From contig CAZFEU010000019.1 of the NCBI GenBank assembly GCA_964517875.1, forward strand, positions 1 through 34,745: a stretch of DNA of 34,745 nt, read 5' to 3'. A model generated the notes under the pieces. The model saw only the letters and a program-made list of their open reading frames with translations, did not search any database and was not told the origin of the DNA. The translations under genes and the position numbers were made by a program. This document shows positions 23,436 to 32,567 of this stretch, in pieces; position 1 is the stretch's first letter; every line of letters begins with the position of its first letter. Source of the DNA: JAJPXC01 sp964517875. GTDB taxonomy: Bacteria; Bacteroidota; Bacteroidia; Bacteroidales; Muribaculaceae.

Positions 23436-25835
23436 GGCAATGCGGTAAGTTGCAAAAGCGAGCAACCAGGCCACAGCCGTATTGTAGACCACGGCAAAAG
23501 CTCCGTAACGCCAACTGCCACTCTCCTTGATTATTGCCGTTATTGTGGCCAGGCATGGGCAGTACAACAAGATGAATACCATAAAGGCCAAAGCTGAAGC
23601 CGGTGTGAAATCAGGTTTGGCACCTGGGCTCGACGACACCGTAATGCGCTCGGATAGAGTTTCGTCAGAGGCTTCTTCATCACCAGTGTAAAGCACACCC
23701 AGCGTTGAGACCACTATCTCCTTGGCTGGCACACCAGCCAAAAGAGCTACCGTGGCACGCCAATTACAGCCAATAGGTTCGAATACGGGATTGATGGCTT
23801 TGCCAATCATCTCAAGGTATGAGTCGTGGTCGGGGTCGACTGTTCCGTCGTCAACTCGTTGGACATCATCGGTGGATACGGTCGTTGATGAGGTGTCGCG
23901 CAGGGGAAGATAGTTAAGAGCCCACACAATTATGCTGGCCACCAGGATGATGCCGCCCATCTTTTTGAGATATTGCTGCCCTTTCCACCATGTATGTCGC
24001 AATGAAGCACGCATGGTAGGTACTCGATATGGGGGGAGCTCCATAACAAATGGCGTGACATCGGCCTTGAAATAGAACTTGCGCAGCATCCGGGCTGTGA
24101 TCATCGCCACAAAAATGCCAAGCATATACAACGAGAAAAAAACGAGAGCCGCATGTGCCGAGAAAAATGTGCCAATGAGCAGCACATAGATTGGCAAACG
24201 GGCCGAACACGACATAAAGGGGTTGATGAGTATGGTGATAAGGCGCGAGCTCTTGCTCTCGATAGCCCTCGCGGCTATAATGGCAGGAACGTTGCAGCCA
24301 AAGCCCATCACCAACGGTATGAATGACTTGCCGTGCAATCCTATGCGATGCATAAGCTTATCCATAATGAAAGCCGCCCGGGCCATGTAGCCCGAATCCT
24401 CCATAAACGAGATACAGAAAAAAAGTATCAATATATTGGGAAGGAATACTATAACTCCTCCCACACCTCCGATCACACCATCCCCCATAAGGTCCTTGAG
24501 CGGCCCGGCAGGCATATTGGCTTCAACAACCCTACTCAACCAACTCACTCCCGACTCAAGCCATTCCTGAGGGTATGAGCCAAGCCAGAATGTAAGCCAG
24601 AATATAGTGAACATGATGGCAAGGAATATGGGGAATCCGAATAGCTTATTGGTGACAAGGGCGTCAATTATGCGGGTTGACTCCGATGTACTCTGGGGAC
24701 GATCCTCCATCGTTTCGACAAGCGCACCGCTGATGAAACCATATTTCTCGTTGGCCACAACCGATGACACATCCTCATCGCAGATTGCCTCCACGGCAGC
24801 TACCTGGCGGTCGCGCAGGTCAAACAATTCATCACGTTGAGGATCGTCGGCAAACATCTCCTCCACCTCACGGTCGCGCTCCAGCAACTTAATTGCGAGA
24901 TAGCGAGGTGAGAATTGACGCCCCACATAGGGGTCTTGCTTCAGACGATCAATGATTAATCGCAGGCTTTGCTCTACGTCCTGTCCGAGATTTACATGCA
25001 CGTGGCGCACATCTCGCTGCTTCCCCTCATAGACCGCAATTATCGTGTCGAATAAATTGTCTATTCCACGCCCGGTTTTTGACACTGTAGGCACAATGGG
25101 CACTCCGATCATGCCACTGAGTTGTTCATAGTTGAGTTTTGCACCTGATGCTCGCAACTCGTCGTACATGTTCAGCGCTATCACCATTGAGCGATCCATG
25201 TCGATGAGCTCGGTAGTGAGATAAAGGTTGCGCTCAAGATTGGAAGCATCAACCACGTTGACTATCACATCGGGCGATTCATCTTTAAGATAGCGCCGCA
25301 CATACAGTTCTTCGGGTGAATAGGCAGTGAGCGAATAAGTACCTGGCAAATCTACAAGATTGATGATATAATCGCCATGATGTACTACTCCCGATGTGGC
25401 TCCGACAGTTACGCCGCTGTAGTTACCTACGTGCTGTTTAGCACCTGACGCATAGTTAAATAGTGAAGTTTTACCACAATTGGGGTTGCCAACCAATGCC
25501 ACATTTATCGTGTGACTGGCTGTGTTGTAGTGCTTCAACGGCTGTTCGCTATCACCCTCATTCAGCAGATTGACATGCCCTATGGGTTGACTTGACACAT
25601 CAGGGTCGAGCTTTATTACTTCTACAAGGTGGGCTTCATTTAGGCGCAGCGACACCTCATACCCCATCAGACGATATTTTACGGGATCGCGCAAGGGTGC
25701 GCTTTGCAGGGCCGTAATTTCACGACCTCGCACAAATCCCATTTCTATCACCCTCTTTCGGAATGCACCGTGGCCGTGAATCTTGACCACAACTGCTTTC
25801 TCTCCCGGTTTGAGGTCCGACAGTCTTAACTTCAT
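23424..25835 (-). CDS. feoB: Ferrous iron transporter, FeoA-FeoB fusion
   Basis: This 803-aa Fe(II) uptake protein has an SH3-like FeoA domain at about residues 1-75 (LSDLKPGEKAVVVKI, FRKRVIEMGFVRGREI) fused to FeoB. The GTPase domain shows VALVGNPNCGKTSLFN (G1), the G2 threonine in NYSGVTVGATSG, VDLPGTYSLTAYSPEE (G3) and IALNMYDE (a G4 with N-x-x-D). The membrane domain contains the two gate regions (LMGDGVIGGVGGVIVFLPNI and GFGCNVPAI, with the Cys of the GxGCxxP motif; GVPAKEIVVSTLGVLY). FeoA-FeoB fusion is usual in Bacteroidetes. The start is 141 bp from the topB stop, so it probably has its own promoter. I could not identify a clear TAnnTTTG or Fur-type box there. Confidence 0.97.
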   Translation of the reverse strand: MKLRLSDLKPGEKAVVVKIHGHGAFRKRVIEMGFVRGREITALQSAPLRDPVKYRLMGYEVSLRLNEAHLVEVIKLDPDVSSQPIGHVNLLNEGDSEQPLKHYNTASHTINVALVGNPNCGKTSLFNYASGAKQHVGNYSGVTVGATSGVVHHGDYIINLVDLPGTYSLTAYSPEELYVRRYLKDESPDVIVNVVDASNLERNLYLTTELIDMDRSMVIALNMYDELRASGAKLNYEQLSGMIGVPIVPTVSKTGRGIDNLFDTIIAVYEGKQRDVRHVHVNLGQDVEQSLRLIIDRLKQDPYVGRQFSPRYLAIKLLERDREVEEMFADDPQRDELFDLRDRQVAAVEAICDEDVSSVVANEKYGFISGALVETMEDRPQSTSESTRIIDALVTNKLFGFPIFLAIMFTIFWLTFWLGSYPQEWLESGVSWLSRVVEANMPAGPLKDLMGDGVIGGVGGVIVFLPNILILFFCISFMEDSGYMARAAFIMDKLMHRIGLHGKSFIPLVMGFGCNVPAIIAARAIESKSSRLITILINPFMSCSARLPIYVLLIGTFFSAHAALVFFSLYMLGIFVAMITARMLRKFYFKADVTPFVMELPPYRVPTMRASLRHTWWKGQQYLKKMGGIILVASIIVWALNYLPLRDTSSTTVSTDDVQRVDDGTVDPDHDSYLEMIGKAINPVFEPIGCNWRATVALLAGVPAKEIVVSTLGVLYTGDEEASDETLSERITVSSSPGAKPDFTPASALAFMVFILLYCPCLATITAIIKESGSWRYGAFAVVYNTAVAWLLAFATYRIALIF

Positions 25836-25976
25836 CCTCTCCTATGCGATTCTTTACTAAATTCTATGCGGTATATTCGCAATGCAAATTTCCGAAAATT
25901 CCCTTTTACTTATTTATACTCAGTCTAAATTATAACATTTTTTAACCACAGCTTCGACGTCAGCATCATATTCCGT

Positions 25977-27776
25977 TCAGTCCGCCACCTGTATTCTTCG
26001 GGAAGTGTTATCGGCCAACACGTTAAGCACTATCTGATGAATCTGCTGCTTCAGCTGCTCAAGGAATTGGGCAGGAGAGTCGTCGCCGCGTTCTATCATG
26101 CGCAGTCTGCGCTCCCAAATACCGGTGAGCTTGGCACTTTTAAGCAATTCCTGATTAATAGTGTCAATGAGGTCGATGCCTGCCTGTGTGGCAATAATGT
26201 TCTTGCGTTCACGGCGTATATAGCGGCGCTTGAACAATGTCTCGATTATTGCGGCTCTTGTTGACGGTCTGCCGATTCCATTCTCCTTCATTGCCTCACG
26301 CAGGTCCTCATCGTCAACAGTTTTTCCCGCCGATTCCATTGCTCGCAACAATGTGCCCTCGGTATAGTACTTCGGTGGTTGTGTCTGTTTCTTTTGTAGC
26401 GATGGTGTATGTGGCCCTGACTCCCCTACGGCAAATGGTGGTAATATACCTTCATCAGTAGCCGAAGTAGCTCCCTCTTCCTTCTTCACTCCGTAGCTGA
26501 AAACATTACGCCATCCGGGGTCGGTGATCACCTTACCTGTGGCCTTAAAGCCCTGGTGGTTGACATCGGCCATTACAGTCGTCTGCTCAAATTGGCAATC
26601 GGGGTAGAATGCGGCGATAAATCGTTGGGCAATAAGGTGATACATCTTGCGTTCATCCCCCACAAGTGTCTTAGGCGACTCTCCCGTAGGGATAATGGCA
26701 TGGTGGTCGGTGACCTTGGAGTTGTCAAAGACTTTCTTGGATTTAGGCAATTTTTTGGCAAGAATCTGCGCAGTCAGGGCAGCATAAGGCTCCATCTGCT
26801 TCAAAATTTGGGGCACCTTGGGATAAATGTCATCCGACAGGTAGGTCGTGTCAACACGGGGATAGGTAGTGACTTTCTTTTCGTAAAGTGTCTGTATTAG
26901 CCGCAGTGTTTCATCAGCGGTCCATCCCCATTTTTTATTACATTCCACCTGTAGCGATGTAAGGTCGAATAGTCGTGGCGGCTGCTCTTTACCTTTCTTT
27001 CGCTGAACCTCGATAATTGTAAGCGGGTGTGAATTTATAGCGTTTAACGCCTCCTGAGCTTCAGCTTCGGTTTTGAAACGTCCGGAAGTAGCATTGAATA
27101 CGACATCGCGGTACACCGTTTTGAGCTCCCAGAAGTCCTCTGGCTTAAAGCTGTCAATTTCGCGCTGTCGCTGCACTATCAGTGCGAGCGTAGGGGTCTG
27201 CACACGGCCTATCGACAGCACCTTACCAGGCTCGGAATATTTCAGCGAATAAAGACGGGTGGCATTCATGCCCAGAATCCAGTCACCTATAGCGCGCGAC
27301 AGTCCGGCATGATAGAGCCGGTCGAAATCGCTTTGAGGACGCAAGTTTTTGAACCCGTCGCGTATAGAGTCGTCGGTAAGCGACGAAATCCACAGCCTGT
27401 CAACGGGGCACTTCACGCCTGCTTTTTGCATCACCCACCGTTGTATCAGCTCACCTTCTTGCCCGGCATCGCCGCAGTTAATCACTTTATCGGCCTTTGA
27501 AATCAGTGTTTTAATTACATCAAACTGGCGTTTAATGCCGTTGTCATCAATTATTTTTATTCCAAACTTTGGTGGAATCATCGGCAATGCACCGAGCGAC
27601 CATCGCTTCCACAGGTCGGTGTAGTCGTGTGGTTCCTTTAGGCAACAAAGATGTCCGAAAGTCCATGTGACACAGCACTTTTCACCTTCGTAATACCCTT
27701 GTCGCTTCACGTTTGCACCCAATATCTTAGCTATATCGGCAGCAACGCTTGGTTTCTCGGTGATGCAGACTATCAT
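25977..27776 (-). CDS. topB: DNA topoisomerase III (type IA)
   Basis: This 599-aa type IA topoisomerase relaxes or decatenates DNA by single-strand passage. The Toprim domain begins CITEKPSVAADIAKIL with the catalytic Glu at residue 7. It carries INCGDAGQEGELIQRW, where the second acidic position of the DxD motif is Gly (D103, G105), a variation I recall from other bacterial topo III-like enzymes. The active-site Tyr lies in TTYPRVDTTYLSDD. Other blocks are SIGRVQTPTLALIVQRQ and GIGRPSTRAAIIETLFKRRYI. It is shorter than E. coli TopB (653 aa) and lacks an obvious C-terminal Cys-rich zinc region. Its start overlaps the mazG stop by 4 bp. Confidence 0.95.
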   Translation of the reverse strand: MIVCITEKPSVAADIAKILGANVKRQGYYEGEKCCVTWTFGHLCCLKEPHDYTDLWKRWSLGALPMIPPKFGIKIIDDNGIKRQFDVIKTLISKADKVINCGDAGQEGELIQRWVMQKAGVKCPVDRLWISSLTDDSIRDGFKNLRPQSDFDRLYHAGLSRAIGDWILGMNATRLYSLKYSEPGKVLSIGRVQTPTLALIVQRQREIDSFKPEDFWELKTVYRDVVFNATSGRFKTEAEAQEALNAINSHPLTIIEVQRKKGKEQPPRLFDLTSLQVECNKKWGWTADETLRLIQTLYEKKVTTYPRVDTTYLSDDIYPKVPQILKQMEPYAALTAQILAKKLPKSKKVFDNSKVTDHHAIIPTGESPKTLVGDERKMYHLIAQRFIAAFYPDCQFEQTTVMADVNHQGFKATGKVITDPGWRNVFSYGVKKEEGATSATDEGILPPFAVGESGPHTPSLQKKQTQPPKYYTEGTLLRAMESAGKTVDDEDLREAMKENGIGRPSTRAAIIETLFKRRYIRRERKNIIATQAGIDLIDTINQELLKSAKLTGIWERRLRMIERGDDSPAQFLEQLKQQIHQIVLNVLADNTSRRIQVAD

Positions 27777-28552
27777 AGGTGCTTGGCTTCATTCCACAAC
27801 TCATCCATCTGCGCAAGCGTAAGATCCTTGATGCGCACACCCTGCTCAGTGGCACGTTGCTCAATGTGGTTGAAGCGTTTTATAAATTTCTTGTTGGTTT
27901 TTTCAAGTGCATTCTCGGGGTTGACTTTGTAGAGACGGGCTGCATTGATTACGCTGAAGAGCAGGTCGCCAAATTCCTCTTCAATGTGGGCTTTGTTTCC
28001 TTCGGCTATAGCCGATTTAACCTCCCGCAGCTCCTCTCCCACTTTATCCCAAACATCCTCTCGGTTTTCCCAGTCAAATCCCACGTTGGCTGCTTTCTCC
28101 TGTATGCGGTCAGCTTTGATCATGGCCGGAAGTGCTGATGGAACTCCTGCAAGCACAGTGCGGTTGCCTCCACGCTCTTTGAGCTTTAATTCCTCCCAGT
28201 TTTGGAGCACCTCCTCCGATGATCCTACTTTGGCGTCGCCAAACACGTGAGGATGGCGGAATATCAGCTTGTTGTTGAGCAAATCGGCCACATCGGCAAT
28301 ATCAAACTGCTCTTTTTCTTCACCAATCTTTGCGTAGAATAATATATGTAGCAGTACATCGCCAAGTTCTTTGGCAATGTTGGCGGTATCGTCGTTAATC
28401 AGTGCTTCGGCCAACTCGTAAGTCTCCTCGATAGTATTGGCGCGCAGACTCTCGTTGGTTTGCTTGGCATCCCAAGGACACTTCACGCGTAATATATTAA
28501 GTGTGTCAATCACCCGCCCCAGGGCGGCAAGTTTTTCTTCTTGTGTATGCAT
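27773..28552 (-). CDS. mazG: Nucleoside triphosphate pyrophosphohydrolase MazG
   Basis: This 259-aa enzyme hydrolyses (d)NTPs to (d)NMP + PPi and acts in nucleotide-pool housekeeping. The N-terminal MazG domain includes CPWDAKQTNESLRANTIEETYELAEAL with its EExxE metal site, then ELGDVLLHILFYAKIGEE. The second, weaker domain near the C-terminus shows the related EEFGDLLFSVINAARLYKVNPENAL. Length matches the tandem-domain type. It is first in the mazG-topB unit. A TAACTTTG box (28604-28611, minus strand) gives a leader of about 48 nt. Confidence 0.97.
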   Translation of the reverse strand: MHTQEEKLAALGRVIDTLNILRVKCPWDAKQTNESLRANTIEETYELAEALINDDTANIAKELGDVLLHILFYAKIGEEKEQFDIADVADLLNNKLIFRHPHVFGDAKVGSSEEVLQNWEELKLKERGGNRTVLAGVPSALPAMIKADRIQEKAANVGFDWENREDVWDKVGEELREVKSAIAEGNKAHIEEEFGDLLFSVINAARLYKVNPENALEKTNKKFIKRFNHIEQRATEQGVRIKDLTLAQMDELWNEAKHL

Positions 28553-28603
28553 TATCGTTTATATTATTGAGGGGTAGGTAGGCCCACCTGTGTTTTAAGC
28601 CCA

Positions 28604-28611
28604 CAAAGTTA
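28604..28611 (-). promoter_or_regulatory. Promoter -7 box of mazG-topB
   Basis: On the minus strand this reads TAACTTTG. The predicted start is near 28600. It is divergent from the promoter at 28642-28672. Confidence 0.55.
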
Positions 28612-28641
28612 CTAAATTTTCCAAACAAGGGAGTGTCAAAA

Positions 28642-28672
28642 TTGGCAATCTCATCAAGATTGCCTACCTTTG
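28642..28672 (+). promoter_or_regulatory. Promoter of the PD40 protein gene
   Basis: There is a TTGG (-33) at 28642-28645 and TACCTTTG (-7) at 28665-28672, spaced 19 bp. The predicted start is near 28676, with a leader of about 30 nt to the ATG at 28706. The box overlaps the possible upstream TTG start at 28670, ruling that start out. Confidence 0.65.
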
Positions 28673-28705
28673 AACATCTTTATCAATCATTGTTACAGGC
28701 AGCAT

Positions 28706-29953
28706 ATGAAATTAAACACTAATATATTATCAATCAGCCTTCTGTTTACACTATTCACGATATTGCCAATCTCGGCCGCAGGGATTGACTACTCCCAACT
28801 GGAAGCAGCAGAGCTGAAAATCAATCAATACGACATCGAAGCCGCCCGCGAGCATATCGACAAGTTTCTTAGCCAGGGGCGACGCAAAGCCAAGCCCACC
28901 GCCCAAATGAGAGCCGAGGCCGACTCGCTCAACGAGCGTATTGACCGCGTGGCCATGATGCTCGACCGCGTGGAACACATCGAGGTTGTGGATTCAATGG
29001 TTGTAAACCGTTCAGACTTTTTCAAACATTACAAGCTTACCCCAGATGCCGGAAGCCTATTTGACACGGCATCGCTTCCTGACGAGCTGCGTCAAGGAGC
29101 TACTGGCATCGGTTATAAGTCGCCTGACGGACGCAAGATCGTTTGGACCCGATCAGACGACGCCTCATCAATCAAGCTTGTTGAAGCTTCCGCCCTTACC
29201 GATGGCTCATGGGAGCCCCCCACACCTTTGGCAGGCTCATTGGTGCAGGGTGACAACATAGGCTATCCATTCATGCTTGCCGACGGCATAACACTGTACT
29301 ACGCTTCCGACGGCGATGGTTCGCTCGGCGGTCTTGACATATGGCTATCACGCTTCGATGGTGAGCGCTGGCTGGAGCCTCAGAATATCGGAATGCCCTA
29401 CAATTCACCGTACGACGACTATATGTTGGCCATCGACGAACTAACGGGTGCGGGCTGGTGGGCCACCGACCGCAATCAGCTCGGCGATATGATCACGATC
29501 TACATGTTTCGCCCCAACGAGATTCGTGAAAACTATCCTGAGGACACACCCAACTTAGCGTCACTGGCTATGCTCACTTCTATTAGCGACACATGGCGTA
29601 ATCCTCAGGGCGTAAAGGATTTTCTAACAAAATTCAAAGTCAGCACCTCGAAAAATCACAATCCATCCGGGTCGGAACGAGAGTTCACATTATCACTCGG
29701 CAATGGACGCGTTTATTACACCCTCGACGACTTTAAATCTACCGCTGCACGTGAGGCCATGGAAGACTACCTGATAATGCAAGACGAAATACGCGTTGAC
29801 CGCATTGACCTTGACAATCTACGCAAGGAGTATGCCCAGGGCAATCCCGCTAGTCACAACGACATAATCATGCTCGAGGAGAAAATACGCAATCGTCAAC
29901 GCCAACTAACCCAGGCCCGAAACCGCGTAATCTCCCTCGAAATCGGCCGATAA
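28706..29953 (+). CDS. Exported PD40-repeat (WD40-like beta-propeller) protein
   Basis: This protein of about 415 aa has a signal peptide (MKLNTNILSISLLFTLFTIL, cleavage probably after ISAA). A helical N-terminal segment of TPR-like character (residues about 25-90) follows. PD40-type blades come next: GIGYKSPDGRKIVWTRSDD, then LYYASDGDGSLGGLDIWLSR, then NSPYDDYMLAIDELTGAGWW. A C-terminal charged coiled-coil region is rich in Arg, Glu and Gln (about 370-412). The 'SDGxGGxGGxDIW' blade is typical of Bacteroidetes periplasmic/outer-membrane proteins that are often fused to an OmpA domain, which is absent here. The function is unknown; an envelope or secretion-system accessory role is possible. 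It is followed after 33 bp by cstA. Confidence 0.75.
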   Translation: MKLNTNILSISLLFTLFTILPISAAGIDYSQLEAAELKINQYDIEAAREHIDKFLSQGRRKAKPTAQMRAEADSLNERIDRVAMMLDRVEHIEVVDSMVVNRSDFFKHYKLTPDAGSLFDTASLPDELRQGATGIGYKSPDGRKIVWTRSDDASSIKLVEASALTDGSWEPPTPLAGSLVQGDNIGYPFMLADGITLYYASDGDGSLGGLDIWLSRFDGERWLEPQNIGMPYNSPYDDYMLAIDELTGAGWWATDRNQLGDMITIYMFRPNEIRENYPEDTPNLASLAMLTSISDTWRNPQGVKDFLTKFKVSTSKNHNPSGSEREFTLSLGNGRVYYTLDDFKSTAAREAMEDYLIMQDEIRVDRIDLDNLRKEYAQGNPASHNDIIMLEEKIRNRQRQLTQARNRVISLEIGR

Positions 29954-29986
29954 ATACACACTACCCATTATCACTCACTCCATCTT

Positions 29987-31447
29987 ATGATCACATTCCT
30001 GATTTCTCTCGCCATTCTTATTGGCGGCTACTTTATATACGGTGTAATCGTTGAAAAGATTGTCGACATCGATCCACATCGCCCGATGCCGGCCTACACC
30101 AAGCAAGACGGCATCGACTATGTGCCTTTGCCCACTTGGCGCGTGTTTCTGATACAATTTCTCAACATCGCCGGGCTCGGACCGATTTTCGGCGCAATCA
30201 TGGGTATCATGTTCGGGCCGGCGGCTTTCCTGTGGATTGTGTTGGGCACGATTTTCGCCGGTGCTGTACACGACTTTCTTTCAGGTGTGATATCGATACG
30301 CGCCGGCGGTGCTTCTCTACCTGAAATCGTAGGTCATGAGCTTGGCAATTCAGTAAAACAAGTGATGAGGGTGTTCTCGTTGCTACTGTTGGTACTGGTT
30401 GGCACCGTGTTTGTAATGCAACCAGCCAATCTGATCGCCGCACTCACTCCCGACGTACTCGACGCCACATTTTGGGTAGCCATTATCTTCACCTACTACA
30501 TCCTGGCCACGATGCTCCCTATCGACAAGTTAATAGGTAAATTTTACCCGGTATTTGGCTTCGCGCTATTATTCATGGCCGCTGGCATTCTTGGTGTGCT
30601 TCTGCTGGGCGACGTTACCATCCCCGATGGCCTTTCCGATGGCTTGTGGAACCGATATGCCACCCCCGACAGTCACCCAATTTTCCCCATGATGTTTGTA
30701 TCTATCGCTTGCGGCGCCATCTCCGGATTCCACGCCACACAGTCACCTATGATGGCGCGCTGCCTTAAGAATGAGAAGTTGGCCCGCCCCGTGTTCTACG
30801 GCGCTATGGTGGCCGAAGGTGTCGTGGCACTGATTTGGGCCGCGGCTGCAATAGCATTCACTGGCGGATACAAGGAGCTGTCGGCATTCCAGGCGGCCAA
30901 TGGAGGAGCGACGGCGGCACTTCTGGTCAACAATATATCAATAAGTTGGCTCGGAGCTGTAGGTGGTGTTTTGGCTATACTTGGTGTTGTAGCAGCCCCC
31001 ATCACCACTGGTGACACTGCCCTGCGCAGCGCCCGCCTGATAGCAGCCGATATGTTCGGATTGAAACAGGACAAACTGATCAAACGCCTGTTGATTTCAT
31101 TTCCCCTCTTTGCCGCGTGCGCCGGATGCATGATGATTGACTTTTCGGTATTATGGCGCTACTTCGCATGGTGCAACCAGACACTTGCCGTATTCACTCT
31201 ATGGGCTGTAAGTGTGTATCTTGCACGTAAAGGCAAGTTATACATCGTAGCAGTCGTGCCAGCAGCATTTATGACCATGGTTTGCGTTAGCTATCTGCTA
31301 TTTGCACCCGCCCCCGAGGGATTCGGATTGCCTCACAACCTGGCATTATGTATCGGAGCCATCACTACGTTCATATTTGTCGCCTTGTTCAGCATGTATG
31401 TGCAGCGTCTGCGTCAAGGGAAAATACAACGTGAATATAGTTTCTGA
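29987..31447 (+). CDS. Carbon starvation protein CstA family transporter
   Basis: This 486-aa polytopic membrane protein has about a dozen hydrophobic segments. Family blocks are PTWRVFLIQFLNIAGLGPIFGAIMG, GAVHDFLSGVISIRAGGASL, the FHATQSPMMARCLKNEK stretch and PITTGDTALRSARLIAAD. CstA relatives take up peptides or pyruvate under carbon limitation; the substrate here cannot be told. It is the short form (E. coli CstA is about 700 aa), common in Bacteroidales. It ends 2 bp before the histidinol phosphatase start, so the two are likely co-transcribed. Confidence 0.93.
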   Translation: MITFLISLAILIGGYFIYGVIVEKIVDIDPHRPMPAYTKQDGIDYVPLPTWRVFLIQFLNIAGLGPIFGAIMGIMFGPAAFLWIVLGTIFAGAVHDFLSGVISIRAGGASLPEIVGHELGNSVKQVMRVFSLLLLVLVGTVFVMQPANLIAALTPDVLDATFWVAIIFTYYILATMLPIDKLIGKFYPVFGFALLFMAAGILGVLLLGDVTIPDGLSDGLWNRYATPDSHPIFPMMFVSIACGAISGFHATQSPMMARCLKNEKLARPVFYGAMVAEGVVALIWAAAAIAFTGGYKELSAFQAANGGATAALLVNNISISWLGAVGGVLAILGVVAAPITTGDTALRSARLIAADMFGLKQDKLIKRLLISFPLFAACAGCMMIDFSVLWRYFAWCNQTLAVFTLWAVSVYLARKGKLYIVAVVPAAFMTMVCVSYLLFAPAPEGFGLPHNLALCIGAITTFIFVALFSMYVQRLRQGKIQREYSF

Positions 31448-31449
31448 AT

Positions 31450-32253
31450 ATGGACATAATCAAGGAATTAGGCACTTCACGGGAATACACGCTGCATAGC
31501 CACACCCAGTTCTGCGACGGAAAGGCTACGATGGAAGAGTTTGCCTGCGAGGCGGTGCGCTCAGGATTTACACATTACGGCTTCTCCCCACATTCTCCAA
31601 TCCCCATCGAGTCGCCTTGTAACATGTCGGTCGACGACGTTCCTCAATATCTCAATGAGTTTCAACGCATCAAACTCGCATACGGCGACAGAGTCCGCTT
31701 CTATGCGGGCATGGAGGTAGACTATCTCGGCGAGCAGTGGGGACCCGCACACCCGTATTTCCGATCACTCCCTCTGGACTATACCATTGGCTCGGTGCAC
31801 TTCATCCCCGACCCCAAAGGACACTATGTTGATATCGATGGACGCTACGAGAGTTTTCGCCGCAAAATGGAGCAATTCTTCCATAGCGACATACACTATG
31901 TGGTGGAAACATTCTACCGCCAGTCGATCGAGATGGTCAACACAGGAGGGTTTGACATCATAGGCCATCTTGACAAGATTGGCCACAACGCCTCGCAATG
32001 GGAGCCAGGCATTGAAGACCAATCATGGTATAACAAACTTGTAGAAACCCTCATAGAAGCCATAGTGGCATCTGGAGTCGTAGTCGAGATTAATACCAAG
32101 GCTTGGGCCGAACATCAACGCATATTCCCCGCCACCCGCTACATTCACCGATTGCAGCAAGCCGGAGTGCCCATAATCGTCAACTCCGACGCTCATGTGC
32201 CGTCACTCATCAATGCTTCGCGGCAATACGCCTTCGATCTGCTCAACATCTGA
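31450..32253 (+). CDS. PHP-domain histidinol phosphatase
   Basis: This 267-aa PHP-family metal-dependent phosphatase begins its catalytic core with YTLHSHTQFCDGKATMEEF (motif I HxH) and FTHYGFSPHSP (motif II). Later metal ligands are in YAGMEVDYLGEQW, IGSVHFIP, DIIGHLDKIG and VNSDAHVP. This set matches the HisK-type histidinol-phosphate phosphatase of histidine synthesis. No other his gene is nearby, so the precise substrate is probable rather than proven. It lies 2 bp after the cstA-like gene. Confidence 0.9.
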   Translation: MDIIKELGTSREYTLHSHTQFCDGKATMEEFACEAVRSGFTHYGFSPHSPIPIESPCNMSVDDVPQYLNEFQRIKLAYGDRVRFYAGMEVDYLGEQWGPAHPYFRSLPLDYTIGSVHFIPDPKGHYVDIDGRYESFRRKMEQFFHSDIHYVVETFYRQSIEMVNTGGFDIIGHLDKIGHNASQWEPGIEDQSWYNKLVETLIEAIVASGVVVEINTKAWAEHQRIFPATRYIHRLQQAGVPIIVNSDAHVPSLINASRQYAFDLLNI

Positions 32254-32311
32254 ATCACTGAATTTTATTTTATTAATACACGTGGGCAAGGAGACCGCCC
32301 ATGCCCTATTG

Positions 32312-32319
32312 TAGCTTTG
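32312..32319 (+). promoter_or_regulatory. Promoter -7 box of the 75-aa protein gene
   Basis: TAGCTTTG matches TAnnTTTG. The predicted start is near 32323, giving a leader of about 17 nt to the ATG at 32340. Confidence 0.55.
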
Positions 32320-32339
32320 TGGCATAAAAAACAAATGCC

Positions 32340-32567
32340 ATGAAGACAAGCGAACACAGCCCCAAGAAAATCGCACAACTACGCGAGCTTCTCATTAAAA
32401 CCATCACCAACTTTATCGACACCCGAGGTCAACGAGTACTTAACCTCTATCAGGCCCGCGTTGAGGTGTCGCAGCTCGAGGACTGCCAAGTGGTGCTGTA
32501 TTGCCACGACCGCGAAACACTCAACCTCGCCGTCGAGATGATATGCGCCCTATCTTCGGGCAAATAA
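32340..32567 (+). CDS. Small protein of unknown function (75 aa)
   Basis: This short soluble, charged protein has a predicted helical N-terminal half (KKIAQLRELLIKTITNFIDT) and a strand-like centre (RVEVSQLEDCQVVLYCH), ending in helix-forming LAVEMICALSSGK. I do not recognise a family. It is supported as a gene by its own TAnnTTTG box, base composition like the neighbouring core genes, and a clean fit: its stop (32565-32567) directly abuts the stop of the opposing prmC gene. No signal peptide or membrane segment is seen. Confidence 0.65.
   Translation: MKTSEHSPKKIAQLRELLIKTITNFIDTRGQRVLNLYQARVEVSQLEDCQVVLYCHDRETLNLAVEMICALSSGK

Noticed and set aside
25836..25976. Search for a Fur/DtxR-type operator upstream of feoAB
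   Set aside because: Only a short AATTT/AAATT dyad was seen; nothing matches a known iron box well enough to report.
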